A stretch of DNA of 64,000 nucleotides from CAYXAA01 sp964462985. Lineage in GTDB: Bacteria; Pseudomonadota; Alphaproteobacteria; Rhizobiales; Stappiaceae. How positions within the stretch are numbered: the first letter of the stretch is position 1; each line of letters opens with the position of its first letter. The stretch lies in NCBI GenBank assembly GCA_964462985.1, contig CAYXAA010000003.1:124001-188000 (forward strand), in the 5' to 3' direction. The position numbers were made by a program, and so were the translations under genes. Shown here one piece after another: positions 41,633-50,505 of this stretch. Under the pieces are notes generated by a model. The model was not told the origin of the DNA, did not search any database, and saw only the letters and a list, made by a program, of their open reading frames with translations.

Positions 41633-43354
41633 TCAGCGATCGGCCGGCACCGATGCGCGGAGAATATCAGGCGGCCAGGAACCCCTCGGGCGGTGCTGGC
41701 ACTGGTAGGCATAGGCCGGCCACCTCGTCTCCTTGATGAGGGGAATTTCCCTGGTGCGGCACTGCAGGTCGGGGCGCTGATGCTCGATCCAGCGGACGAA
41801 CTGATAGCCATCGGTCGGCACGACCACTCCGGCGACTTCCGTCTTGGTCCGGATCTCCGGCACCGCCCGCCACCACACCCGGTACACTGGCGTTTCCGGC
41901 AACTCGCCGCGGAGCGTGTGATAAAGGGTCGCCATGCGAAGGCCGTAATCCATGGCGACCAGCGGCCGCTCCCCCGGTGCCTGTGCCACGATCTGCTCGA
42001 TCGCCGGCGCCACGCCAGCAAACATCGGCTGGCGGCTTCCGAGGATCAGGGCCGTGTGTCCGGCGCGCACCAGCGCCGCCATTAGCAGGGCGACAGCGAC
42101 GGTCTTGAGCAGGACCGGACGCGACCGCAGCGACCAGCCTATTGCGGTGACCGCCGCAACAATGGAGGGGCCAAGCACCGGGAGGTGGAAGGCATGGATG
42201 TCGTAAGCGCCATACCACAGCATGAACGGCACGAACGCGAGCGCAGCGCCGAATACCACGGCAAGGCCGTACCAGCCGGCATCGCGCCACTGCCACCCTG
42301 CCCAGAACAGCACAAGGCCTATGAGGACCAGCGGAAGCGACAGCCAGGGATGGGCCGCACGAAATGTCCCGATCAGGGCCTCCAGCGTCCGTGTCGAGGT
42401 CAGGCCGGAGCCATAAAGGTCGCTGAAGTAGGTGCCGCGAATGTAGTCGATGAGCTCCCGTAGCGTCGGCGGCAGCGGCATGTACTCGGAATAGGCCGTG
42501 TCCGGGCTGTAGGCAATGTAGGCAAGATAGAGATACTGGCTCGCCCCAACGAGAATGAAAGCAAGAACCGCTGCGATCGGACGCGGGCGCAGCACGACGC
42601 GATGATGGGCAATCGTCACCCATAGGAACACCGGCACGAGCATGATCATCATGAGATGATTGCCGAAAGACATCGCATAAACGGCGCAGGCCGCGAGGAA
42701 ATAGCCGACTCTTTTGGTCTCGACGAAGAGCGCCAGCAGAAAGATGCTGCTGAGGATAAAGGCGAGCGCCAGCGCGTAGACTTCCGCTTCGGTCGACTGA
42801 ATGGTCATCAGCCCGGCGGTGCCGAGCAGAAAGGCCGCGGCAAGCCCGGTTGCCGTGCTTCCTGTCAATCGCTGCGCAATCAGGAAGGCCATGGCATTGG
42901 CAAATGCACCGGGAATCGCGGACAGCGCGAAAGTCATCGTCCACCAGTCCGGGAACGGCAACGCCAGCCATCGGACGAGGGCGCCGAGCATCAGTACGAT
43001 CGGATATCCCGGTCCGTGCAGGAGGATCGACGTGTGGCCGAGGATCTGGATCTTGGCCGAATCGCCGGCATTGAGCTCGCCGCCAAGGCCTGGGAAGAGG
43101 CAGAGGCCATAGTAGACGGCCGACACAAGGAATATGCCCGCCGCCGTCAGCGCCAGACGATGCTGCTTCTGCAGCCTGGTGTCAGTCGGCAGGTTCGCAA
43201 TCAGGCCAGACAGCCCGCTTCGGCCGCCGACCGCAACGCTACTGCCGGACATATGAAGCGACCGTTTGAGCTTCTGGCGGAACCGCTGCGCCAAGCCGGT
43301 AGGCTGAGCATCAATCAGCCTTTCTGAACCGTGATAGATCGTGGATTGGTGCAT
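41633..43354 (-). CDS. DUF2723 membrane protein, GT-C glycosyltransferase-like
   Basis: 573 residues with about 12-13 membrane helices. The first lumenal loop LFPGLGGELNAGDSAKIQIL and the following HGPGYPIVLMLGALVRW are the diagnostic DUF2723 (protein O-mannosyltransferase-like) region, with the acidic residue typical of GT-C active loops. A C-terminal soluble domain (about 450-573) ends in a Cys/Arg-rich tail. Such enzymes use polyprenyl-phosphate-linked sugars in the periplasm. That makes it a candidate D-arabinosyltransferase for the product of the DprE1/DprE2 operon, although this is inference. AGGAGG precedes the ATG. Co-transcribed with the AsmA gene 14 bases upstream. Confidence 0.75.
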   Translation of the reverse strand: MHQSTIYHGSERLIDAQPTGLAQRFRQKLKRSLHMSGSSVAVGGRSGLSGLIANLPTDTRLQKQHRLALTAAGIFLVSAVYYGLCLFPGLGGELNAGDSAKIQILGHTSILLHGPGYPIVLMLGALVRWLALPFPDWWTMTFALSAIPGAFANAMAFLIAQRLTGSTATGLAAAFLLGTAGLMTIQSTEAEVYALALAFILSSIFLLALFVETKRVGYFLAACAVYAMSFGNHLMMIMLVPVFLWVTIAHHRVVLRPRPIAAVLAFILVGASQYLYLAYIAYSPDTAYSEYMPLPPTLRELIDYIRGTYFSDLYGSGLTSTRTLEALIGTFRAAHPWLSLPLVLIGLVLFWAGWQWRDAGWYGLAVVFGAALAFVPFMLWYGAYDIHAFHLPVLGPSIVAAVTAIGWSLRSRPVLLKTVAVALLMAALVRAGHTALILGSRQPMFAGVAPAIEQIVAQAPGERPLVAMDYGLRMATLYHTLRGELPETPVYRVWWRAVPEIRTKTEVAGVVVPTDGYQFVRWIEHQRPDLQCRTREIPLIKETRWPAYAYQCQHRPRGSWPPDILRASVPADR

Positions 43355-43367
43355 CCGTCGCGCCCTC

Positions 43368-45380
43368 CTACGGCGTCAGATCCGCATGGGGAACGATGTC
43401 GGCATTGGAGGGTGCGGCGGCGGCGCTGGTCCCCTCTTCGGGCGACGGTGCGGTCTCCGAACAGACCGGTTCGCCATCGATGTGTCTCGGCCGGCAGTTC
43501 TCGATCACCGGTCGCGCGGAACCCGGCCTGGCTTCCCTGGCCGCTGTACCACCTCCGGCCTCGCCAAAGCGCGGAATACCTGGTGCAATCATCGGTGCAA
43601 ACACCGTGCCGCCGACACCGAAGGGAAGTTCAACCTTCGGACGCAAGCGGTCATCATCAGACTCGTCCGAGAACAGTGAGGCCACGCCCTCCGCTTCCAG
43701 TTCGCCACGACTAAGACCACCCTTGCCCGAGAGGCTGATTTCGAACCGTTCGCCGATGATCTGCACGTCCCTGACACGGACGACGCCGGCACGAACATCA
43801 GCGGATGCGGCGGTTCGGTCGAAATGGGTTCTTCCCGCCATCGGAATGAACGGCTTGCCATCGGCAATCAGCAGCGTTCCCTGAGCGACTCGCTCCAGCG
43901 TCGAAACGATGTCGGCCCCGCCGATGCTGCCGTTGCGGATGTCAGCGGCGAAAGCGCCTTCAAGCGAGCCGACGATGGCGGAGACCGTATCGCCCTCCCC
44001 GGCAAGGTCGAGCTGTGCCGTGACGATGCCCTCGGGCGGCTGGGTGCTGCCGATGAGCGCACTTCGCCCGCGAGACCAGAACGATGGATTGAACTCTTCC
44101 ATCGATACAGCATCAAGCCGGCCGGAAAGCCGAACCCTGAGGCCGGAACCGGCCGGAGCCGCCGTCACTTTTCCGGCAACGGTGCCGCCGGCGATTTCAG
44201 CCTCGTTCAGCGCGAAGACGGCATGACCGGCACGAACGAGCAGGCTCATATTCGCGTCCAGCAGATCGACGCCGCCAATCGAGACCTCGTCGATTGCGGC
44301 GCGCAGGTCGATACCGATACGGGGCAGCAAATCGGCCGAGACAGGGATATCCTCGATTTGGCCGGACCTCGCAGCGGCAAGCGCCCACAGGTAGGGCACA
44401 ACGTCCAGATCGCCGATCGACAGGCTTCCACGCAGCAGGGCTTCCCGACCGTCGAGCTCAAAGGCGAGCGCTCCCTCCGCCTTGCTGCCGTTGAGATCCA
44501 ATTTCACGCGCGATAGCCGCAGCCCGTCCTCGTCAAGATCGAACTGTCCGCGTATTTCAAGCGCGTTGAAAGGCGTCCTGTCGATCACCGGCGCGGTGAT
44601 GTCTTCGACGAGACGCTGTGGCAGAGCATCGTTATCCGCGACCGCTTCGGGATCGCTGATCACCTGCCCCTGAGTGCCCCGGTCTTGCAAGTGGGGCGGT
44701 GACGGCCGCATCGAGAGTGTCAGATGGCCACGATCCAGCGGCGGGATGCCGTCCTCTCCCGGCTCGTCGAACGCGACGTCCACATCCACCGTCTGCCCGC
44801 GCCATTCGAACGAGCCAAATGCCGCGGCGATACCCGCTACGCGATCCCAGCTTAAGTTCAGGTCGACGGACTGGAGCGCCTCCTGATGCCCGAACGGACA
44901 ATCCGCAAGTCGGATTGCACCATCGCTCAGCACGACCTGGGTTAGGGCCGTACCGCTCCCTTCGGTGAGCAAACTGGCGAATACGTGCCTGACCCAGCCG
45001 GGAACGCAGCTCGAATCGGCATCGCCGCGGGCAAGGAGAATTTCCGGACCGGTAAGCGTCAGCGCGCCGACCTCGAGACGTCCGGAAAAGAGCGGAAGGA
45101 GTTTCAAGGAAGCCGTGAGGGACGGAATTCGGAGCTGAGACTGTTGACCGTCGACATCCGGAGAGATCTCGACATCCGTTACCGTGATCTCCGGCCAGGG
45201 CAGCATGGTCGCTCGCGGTTCACCGTGTATCGTCACGGCTGCGCCGCTCCAGGCGCTAAGTTTCTGCGTGAGCATGCTCGCTGCCATGCGGCTGGAGACA
45301 CTGTGGGGGACGGCAGCAACCACCACCACCGCGAGCATAGCGAACACGCCGGCAACGATGCTGACGACAAAACCTCTCAT
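43368..45380 (-). CDS. AsmA-like envelope protein
   Basis: About 670 residues: one N-terminal membrane anchor (FVVSIVAGVFAMLAVVVVAA), then an AsmA N-terminal segment VTIHGEPRATMLPWPEITVTDVEI typical of the family. The C-terminal AsmA_2 part includes ATLDLAGEG-type repeats (VTAQLDLAGEGDTVSAIVGS, GAFAADIRNGSIGGADI). AsmA-like proteins bridge the periplasm and move or sort lipids to the outer membrane. ATG 45380 is used; GTG 45407 is an alternative. First gene of an operon with the DUF2723 protein, so it may help lipid-linked glycan export. Confidence 0.85.
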   Translation of the reverse strand: MRGFVVSIVAGVFAMLAVVVVAAVPHSVSSRMAASMLTQKLSAWSGAAVTIHGEPRATMLPWPEITVTDVEISPDVDGQQSQLRIPSLTASLKLLPLFSGRLEVGALTLTGPEILLARGDADSSCVPGWVRHVFASLLTEGSGTALTQVVLSDGAIRLADCPFGHQEALQSVDLNLSWDRVAGIAAAFGSFEWRGQTVDVDVAFDEPGEDGIPPLDRGHLTLSMRPSPPHLQDRGTQGQVISDPEAVADNDALPQRLVEDITAPVIDRTPFNALEIRGQFDLDEDGLRLSRVKLDLNGSKAEGALAFELDGREALLRGSLSIGDLDVVPYLWALAAARSGQIEDIPVSADLLPRIGIDLRAAIDEVSIGGVDLLDANMSLLVRAGHAVFALNEAEIAGGTVAGKVTAAPAGSGLRVRLSGRLDAVSMEEFNPSFWSRGRSALIGSTQPPEGIVTAQLDLAGEGDTVSAIVGSLEGAFAADIRNGSIGGADIVSTLERVAQGTLLIADGKPFIPMAGRTHFDRTAASADVRAGVVRVRDVQIIGERFEISLSGKGGLSRGELEAEGVASLFSDESDDDRLRPKVELPFGVGGTVFAPMIAPGIPRFGEAGGGTAAREARPGSARPVIENCRPRHIDGEPVCSETAPSPEEGTSAAAAPSNADIVPHADLTP

Positions 45381-45760
45381 GACGGCCCTCTCGCGCCGCC
45401 CAGCCACCTGCAGGTTAGATCAAGGGAAAGTGCAAATTATGGTCGACTGCGGGCATCATGAGTGCGCTTCCCCTGAAAAATCCGGCATCTTTAAAGGGGA
45501 ACACTCTCGATTACCCATGCGAATTCAACCACTGGTAGCCGTTCTCCGTTCTACAGCTAAGTCAAATCTGGCATAAATTTGGCGCGGGCATCAGCGAGAG
45601 ACGCACTGTCCCCCTTCGCCCGCGCCGAACACTTCCCCGGCAGATATCGGGAGCATCATCCCGGATCACGTGCACCACAAATGCTTATCACAACCCAGGA
45701 TGACGCCTGTCTCGAATGTGTTCTCAAGGGCCCTGGCAAGGGCCGGCATAGCATAATGGT
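45381..45760. other. Intergenic region between doeD and the AsmA gene
   Basis: 380 bases without a supported gene. It should hold the AsmA promoter on the - strand. Near the doeD end is a stem GGCCCT-GGCA-AGGGCC around 45730-45745. A degenerate copy of the TCATCCCGG/GGATGACG intergenic palindrome lies around 45655-45705. Confidence 0.45.
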
Positions 45761-47131
45761 CTAGCCGAGAACTTCCTTCACCGCTTCAGCAGTCTTGCCG
45801 ACGACCTCGTCGGCCTCGGCCTTCGACAGGCAGAGCGGGGGCGCAAACCCGAGGATATCACCCTGCGGCATGGCCCGGGCGATCACGCCGCGCTTCGAAA
45901 GCGCGGCGGCGATCTGCGGCCCGACCTTCCGCGCCGGGTCGAAGAAGACGCGGCCCGACTTGTCTTCGACGAACTCGACCGCCGCCAGCATGCCCTCGCC
46001 ACGCACGTCGCCGACATTTGCGTGATCGCCGAGCGCCGCCTTCAGGCCAGCATTGAAATAGGCACCGACCGTGCCGGCGTTTTCCACGAGGCCGAGCGTG
46101 TCGATCAGCTTCAGGTTGGCGACACCCGCGGCCGCGCCGATCGGATGGGCCGAATACGTCCAGCCGTGGCCGATCGCGCCGTACGTGTCGGTGCCCTGCT
46201 CCAGCACCTTCCACACCTTTTCGGAGATGATCGAGCCGGACAGCGGCGCATAGGCCGAGGTCAGGCCCTTGGCGATGGTGATGATGTCGGCCTCGATGCC
46301 ATAGTGATCGGAGCCGAACATCGATCCGAGACGACCAAAGCCGGTGACGACCTCGTCGGCGATCATCAGGATGTCGTGCTTCTTCAGGACCGCACCGATT
46401 GCTTCCCAGTAGCCATTCGGCGGCGGCACGATACCGCCGGTACCGAGCACCGGCTCACCGATGAAGGCGGCGATGGTTTCGGCACCTTCTCGATCGATCA
46501 GGCTTTCCAGTTCGGCCACGCAATGGGCGACGAAGTCGGCCTCGCTCATGGCGAGATCGGGACGACGGAAATAGATCGGTGCCTCGGTGTGCAGCACCTG
46601 GGAAAGCGGCAGATCGAACTTCTTGTGGAACAGCTCGAGTCCGGTAAGGGATCCGGTCATCAGACCCGAGCCGTGATATCCACGCCAGCGCGAGATGATC
46701 TTCTTCTTCTGCGGCCGGCCGAGGATGTTGTTGTAGTACCAGACCAGCTTGATGTTGGTCTCGTTGGCGTCCGAGCCCGAAAGTCCGAAGTAGACCTTCG
46801 ACATGTTTTTCGGCGCCCGGTCGAGGATCATCCTGGCGAGCGTGATCGATGCTTCCGTGCCGTGGCCGACATAGGCGTGGTAGTAGGCTAGCTCCTTGGC
46901 CTGCGCTGCGATCGCCTCGGCAATCTCCGGCCGGCCGTAGCCGACGTTGACGCAATAAAGCCCGGCAAAGGCATCGAGCAACCGGTTGCCATCCCGATCC
47001 TCGATATGAACGCCCGAGCCGCCGGTGATAATCCGGCTCGGTGTTTCGCCGCGGGCGTGCTGAGCAAGATGCGTCGAGGGATGGAAGAAGGCCTCGCGAT
47101 CCCACTTTGCAAGCTGGTCGTTGGTAAGCAT
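45761..47131 (-). CDS. doeD: Class III aminotransferase, DoeD-like (diaminobutyrate transaminase)
   Basis: 456 residues of fold-type I PLP enzyme, with the PLP lysine in TIAKGLTSAYAPL and the Asp in IADEVVTGFGR. The substrate region is LAYYHAYVGHGTEASI. In ectoine catabolism DoeD (also named Atf) converts 2,4-diaminobutyrate to aspartate semialdehyde. The position at the end of the ehu-eut operon fits this. A general omega-amino acid:pyruvate transaminase cannot be excluded by sequence alone. Confidence 0.8.
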   Translation of the reverse strand: MLTNDQLAKWDREAFFHPSTHLAQHARGETPSRIITGGSGVHIEDRDGNRLLDAFAGLYCVNVGYGRPEIAEAIAAQAKELAYYHAYVGHGTEASITLARMILDRAPKNMSKVYFGLSGSDANETNIKLVWYYNNILGRPQKKKIISRWRGYHGSGLMTGSLTGLELFHKKFDLPLSQVLHTEAPIYFRRPDLAMSEADFVAHCVAELESLIDREGAETIAAFIGEPVLGTGGIVPPPNGYWEAIGAVLKKHDILMIADEVVTGFGRLGSMFGSDHYGIEADIITIAKGLTSAYAPLSGSIISEKVWKVLEQGTDTYGAIGHGWTYSAHPIGAAAGVANLKLIDTLGLVENAGTVGAYFNAGLKAALGDHANVGDVRGEGMLAAVEFVEDKSGRVFFDPARKVGPQIAAALSKRGVIARAMPQGDILGFAPPLCLSKAEADEVVGKTAEAVKEVLG

Positions 47132-47196
47132 CTGAAACTCCTTATTTTAGGCGCGACCATGAAAGCATCCGAACGCGCCGCTCATATCCCGGCCGT

Positions 47197-48375
47197 TCAA
47201 ACGGCCGGCTGCGTCAATGTGCAATCACCCGCTTTGACGATTGGGCCGAACCCCGTTTCGGTAAGAACCTCGGCCCCGCCTTCCGTAAGCAGCACCGGGT
47301 TTGACAGGAAGTAATCTCCCTGTCCGGTTCCCATCAGCCAGGACAGCACGTGAAAGCTCATGCCGGCCTCGAGCGTGAGGTCGCTACCAGCGCGAAGCCC
47401 GGTGACGGTAGGGCCGCCCGTCCAGGACGGCGGCTGACCGATGCCGACAACATAGCCGCAATGGTGGCGGCTGTAGTGGTCAAGGCCCGCTGCGTCGACG
47501 ACGTTCTGCCAGGCACGATAGACCGAATCGGCGGTCGTCCCGGGCCGGAGGGCGGCCACAACCGCATCGAACGCAGTCTTGGCAACCTCGGCCATCCTGG
47601 CATCCTCGGGACGGATGCCCCCGGGGTGCACCAGCCGACCGATTGGCGCGTGATAGCGAAAGACGCAGCCGGATAGTTCGAGGAAAACCGGCTCTCCCCT
47701 TCGGTACGTGCCCTCGCCCCAGGTGGCGTGCTCTTCGCCGAGGCGCGAGGCCGGACGAATGAAGGGGCCGAAGCCTGGCGGATGCCCGCCCGCCCGGGTC
47801 ATCGCCGCGAGACAGACAGCCGCGACCTCCCGTTCGGGCACGCCTTCGTCAATCGCTTCGATCGCCGCCCCCACCGCGGCGTCAGTGACCTTCGCTGCGC
47901 GGCGCAAAAGCGCCTGCTCCGCCGGCGACTTGACCAGCCTTAGCCGCTCGACCGCGCCGGTGACGTCTTGCCAGCTGACGTTGGGAGCGCCCGCCTTGAG
48001 GCGCTCGGCTGAACCATGCGACAGCCCTGAAGACCAGTTCTCAAGACCGACATGACGCAGCTTCATCTCGTGGAGGAGACGCGCTGCGAGATCGGCCGCC
48101 GTCTCGCTGTCGGAATGGCCGCGGAAGGCGGCATTGCGCACAAATCGTTCAATCGTCACCCGTTCCATCGCCCGCGTCACCAGCACTGGCTCGCCGTCGG
48201 ACGGAACGATCAGGAAATGCGGGGCGAAGTAGCCCCAATGATCCAGCCCGGTCAGATAGAAGATGTTCTCAGGAGACGAGATCAGCGCCGCGTCGAGCCC
48301 GCGAGAACCGAGTAGCACTCGAAGCGCACTGGTGCGCGCTGCAAGTTCGTCGTCATCGAACGGATTGCAGAACAT
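47197..48375 (-). CDS. M24/creatinase-fold hydrolase, second EutD-like paralogue
   Basis: 392 residues with an N-terminal creatinase domain (ENIFYLTGLDHWGYFAPHFL) and a C-terminal pita-bread domain. The usual metal-binding Asp-x10-Asp is replaced by FLELSGCVFRYHAPIGR, so it is probably a metal-independent creatinase-type enzyme, like EutD/DoeA at 55970. The divergence from that paralogue suggests a different amidine or lactam substrate. It sits between the dehydrogenase and aminotransferase genes and is five bases from the dehydrogenase stop side. The role is unknown; it may hydrolyse 5-hydroxyectoine or another compatible solute (inference). Confidence 0.8.
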   Translation of the reverse strand: MFCNPFDDDELAARTSALRVLLGSRGLDAALISSPENIFYLTGLDHWGYFAPHFLIVPSDGEPVLVTRAMERVTIERFVRNAAFRGHSDSETAADLAARLLHEMKLRHVGLENWSSGLSHGSAERLKAGAPNVSWQDVTGAVERLRLVKSPAEQALLRRAAKVTDAAVGAAIEAIDEGVPEREVAAVCLAAMTRAGGHPPGFGPFIRPASRLGEEHATWGEGTYRRGEPVFLELSGCVFRYHAPIGRLVHPGGIRPEDARMAEVAKTAFDAVVAALRPGTTADSVYRAWQNVVDAAGLDHYSRHHCGYVVGIGQPPSWTGGPTVTGLRAGSDLTLEAGMSFHVLSWLMGTGQGDYFLSNPVLLTEGGAEVLTETGFGPIVKAGDCTLTQPAV

Positions 48376-48379
48376 CTCC

Positions 48380-49873
48380 TCAGGCCCAGTCGCGGCAGAC
48401 GTATTTGACTTCCATGAACGCCTCCATGCCGAGCCGGGCCCCCTCCCGGCCTATGCCGGACTGTTTGAAGCCGCCGAACGGAATCGGCGCGCCGGTGACC
48501 TTGGTGCGATTAACCGCCACCATGCCGAATTGGAGCGCCCGGCTCGCGCGGTAGATGCGGCGAGGATCCTGGGTGTGGAGATAGGCGACCAGCCCGTATT
48601 CCGTCGCATTCGCCCGCGCCAGCGCCTCCTCCTCCGTGTCGAAGGACGTCAGCGCCGCGACAGGGCCGAACGTCTCTTCGTGCATGATGAGGGCATCGGC
48701 CGGCACATCGGCGAGCACCGTTGGCTCGTAGAACAGCGGCCCGGCTCCGTGGCGCTTGCCGCCGGTCAGCAGCGTCGCGCCCTTCGCCAGCGCGTCGGCG
48801 ACATGAGCTTCCTGCTTTTGCACCGCCTTTTCGTTCATCAACGGGCCGATGTCGCGGTCCTCGCGCCCCGGGCCGACTCGGAGCGCGGCGGTTGCCGCGG
48901 CGAACTTGGTGGCAAAGGCCTGATAAACTGGACGTTCGATAAAGAAGCGGTTGGCGCCGAGGCAATCCTGTCCGGAGGTGGCGAATTTCGCCTTTATCGC
49001 CTCTTCGACCGCCTGATCCAGGTCGGCGTCGGAAAAGACCAGGAACGGCGCATGGCCGCCAAGCTCCATGACGAGCCGCTTCATGGTTTGGGCGCACTGG
49101 CCGTAGAGTAGCCGGCCGACCTCGGTTGACCCGGTGAAGGACAGCGCCCGCACCCGCGTGTCCTTTGTCCATGGCCCGACCACTTCCGGAGCACTGCCGG
49201 TCACGACGTTGAAGACGCCGGCCGGAATGCCGGCTCGCTCGGCGAGTTCGGCAAGCGCCAGGGCCGAATAAGGCGTCTCCGCGGATGGATGGACCACGAC
49301 AGTACAACCGGCGGCGAGGGCCGCGGCGGCCTTGCGGGTGATCATGGCGGAGGGAAAGTTCCATGGTGTCACCAGCGCCGCCACACCGAGCGGCTCGCGC
49401 CATACCTCCATCTCCGCGTCCGGCAGATGCGAGGTTACGCTCTCGATGTTCGGCCGCTTCGCCTCCTCGGCGTAGAACTCGACGAACGAGGCGGCATAGT
49501 CGATCTCGCCGCGGGCCTCGGAGAGCGGCTTGCCCTGCTCCTGGGTCATGATCTGCGCCAGGTCCTCGCGCGACGCGGCCATCAGCTCGAACCAGCGCCG
49601 AAGCAGCTTCGAGCGTTCCTGCGGCAACAGTCCCGCCCAGGCTGCAAACGCCGCCGCGGCCGCATCGACCGCCTTCACGCTCTCCTCCGCCGAAAGCTGC
49701 GCCACGTGGCCGAGTTCTGCGCCGGTCGCCGGATCGGTCACGGCAAAGCTGGCACCGCCCGCCGCCGCTGTCCAGCGCCCGCCGACATAGGCAAAGGATT
49801 TGACGAGGCCAACGTCGGAAATGTCGGCAAACCCCAACGGCTCCGACCGCATGCGTTCTACCGCCTGGACCAT
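48380..49873 (-). CDS. doeC: NAD(P)-dependent aldehyde dehydrogenase, DoeC/Ssd-like
   Basis: 497 residues of the succinate-semialdehyde dehydrogenase branch. The cofactor region TPWNFPSAMITRKAAAALA, the catalytic Glu in MELGGHAPFLVF and the catalytic Cys in SGQDCLGANR are all present. In ectoine clusters the equivalent (doeC or ssd) oxidises aspartate semialdehyde to aspartate. The start at 49873 follows GTGGAG. It is part of the ehu-eut operon; oxidation of succinate semialdehyde is the alternative. Confidence 0.85.
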   Translation of the reverse strand: MVQAVERMRSEPLGFADISDVGLVKSFAYVGGRWTAAAGGASFAVTDPATGAELGHVAQLSAEESVKAVDAAAAAFAAWAGLLPQERSKLLRRWFELMAASREDLAQIMTQEQGKPLSEARGEIDYAASFVEFYAEEAKRPNIESVTSHLPDAEMEVWREPLGVAALVTPWNFPSAMITRKAAAALAAGCTVVVHPSAETPYSALALAELAERAGIPAGVFNVVTGSAPEVVGPWTKDTRVRALSFTGSTEVGRLLYGQCAQTMKRLVMELGGHAPFLVFSDADLDQAVEEAIKAKFATSGQDCLGANRFFIERPVYQAFATKFAAATAALRVGPGREDRDIGPLMNEKAVQKQEAHVADALAKGATLLTGGKRHGAGPLFYEPTVLADVPADALIMHEETFGPVAALTSFDTEEEALARANATEYGLVAYLHTQDPRRIYRASRALQFGMVAVNRTKVTGAPIPFGGFKQSGIGREGARLGMEAFMEVKYVCRDWA

Positions 49874-49959
49874 GACAGTTCTCCACCCGAATGATCTGCG
49901 ACGATCGTGCCGTCAGTCCGGCAGAGATAATCTCCAAACTCAGCCAGCCGGCGGAAAGA

Positions 49960-50466
49960 TCATCCGGACTTGGTCGCCGTCGCAGACGGTTCGCCGAGGA
50001 GGGCGGCAAAGGGCGGCGGACCGTTGGTCTTAACCGCCTTGGTCACGATGTAGCTGTAGTAGCGTGTCACGCCGATCCGCCGTGCCAGAAGCTCGTCGAT
50101 CAGCCGCTGGTAGAGGTCGATGTCGCGCGTTGTGACCTGCATCAGGTAGTCGAACCCGCCGCCGAGAGCCCAGCAGGCAGTGATTTCCTCGAAACCGGCC
50201 ACCGTGCGCTCGAATGCCTGGAAATCCTCCGTCCGATGCTGGCCGAGTTCGACCGTCACGAACACCGTGACCGACGGACCGATGAGGTTAAGCGCAATGT
50301 CCGCGTGATAGCCGCGAATGACGCCGGCCGCCTCCAGCCGCCTCAGCCGTTCCCAGCAAGGCGTTGCCGTCAGATTCACGCGTGCCGCAAGATCCACCTT
50401 GGAGATCCGCCCCTCGCGGGCGAGTACCGAAAGGATCTTGATGTCGCGGTCGTCGAGCTTGAGCAT
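49960..50466 (-). CDS. asnC: AsnC/Lrp-family regulator (DoeX-like)
   Basis: 168 residues: N-terminal HTH (LDDRDIKILSVLAREGRISKVDLAARVNLT) then a RAM ligand-binding domain (HADIALNLIGPSVTVFV). An AsnC-type gene is a standard member of ectoine catabolic clusters (DoeX), where diaminobutyrate derivatives are the inducers. It lies between eutC and the dehydrogenase gene. Confidence 0.9.
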   Translation of the reverse strand: MLKLDDRDIKILSVLAREGRISKVDLAARVNLTATPCWERLRRLEAAGVIRGYHADIALNLIGPSVTVFVTVELGQHRTEDFQAFERTVAGFEEITACWALGGGFDYLMQVTTRDIDLYQRLIDELLARRIGVTRYYSYIVTKAVKTNGPPPFAALLGEPSATATKSG

Positions 50467-50505
50467 TGCCGCCCGGCCTTCCTGCCCCGCCGTTCCCGGG
50501 ACCCC

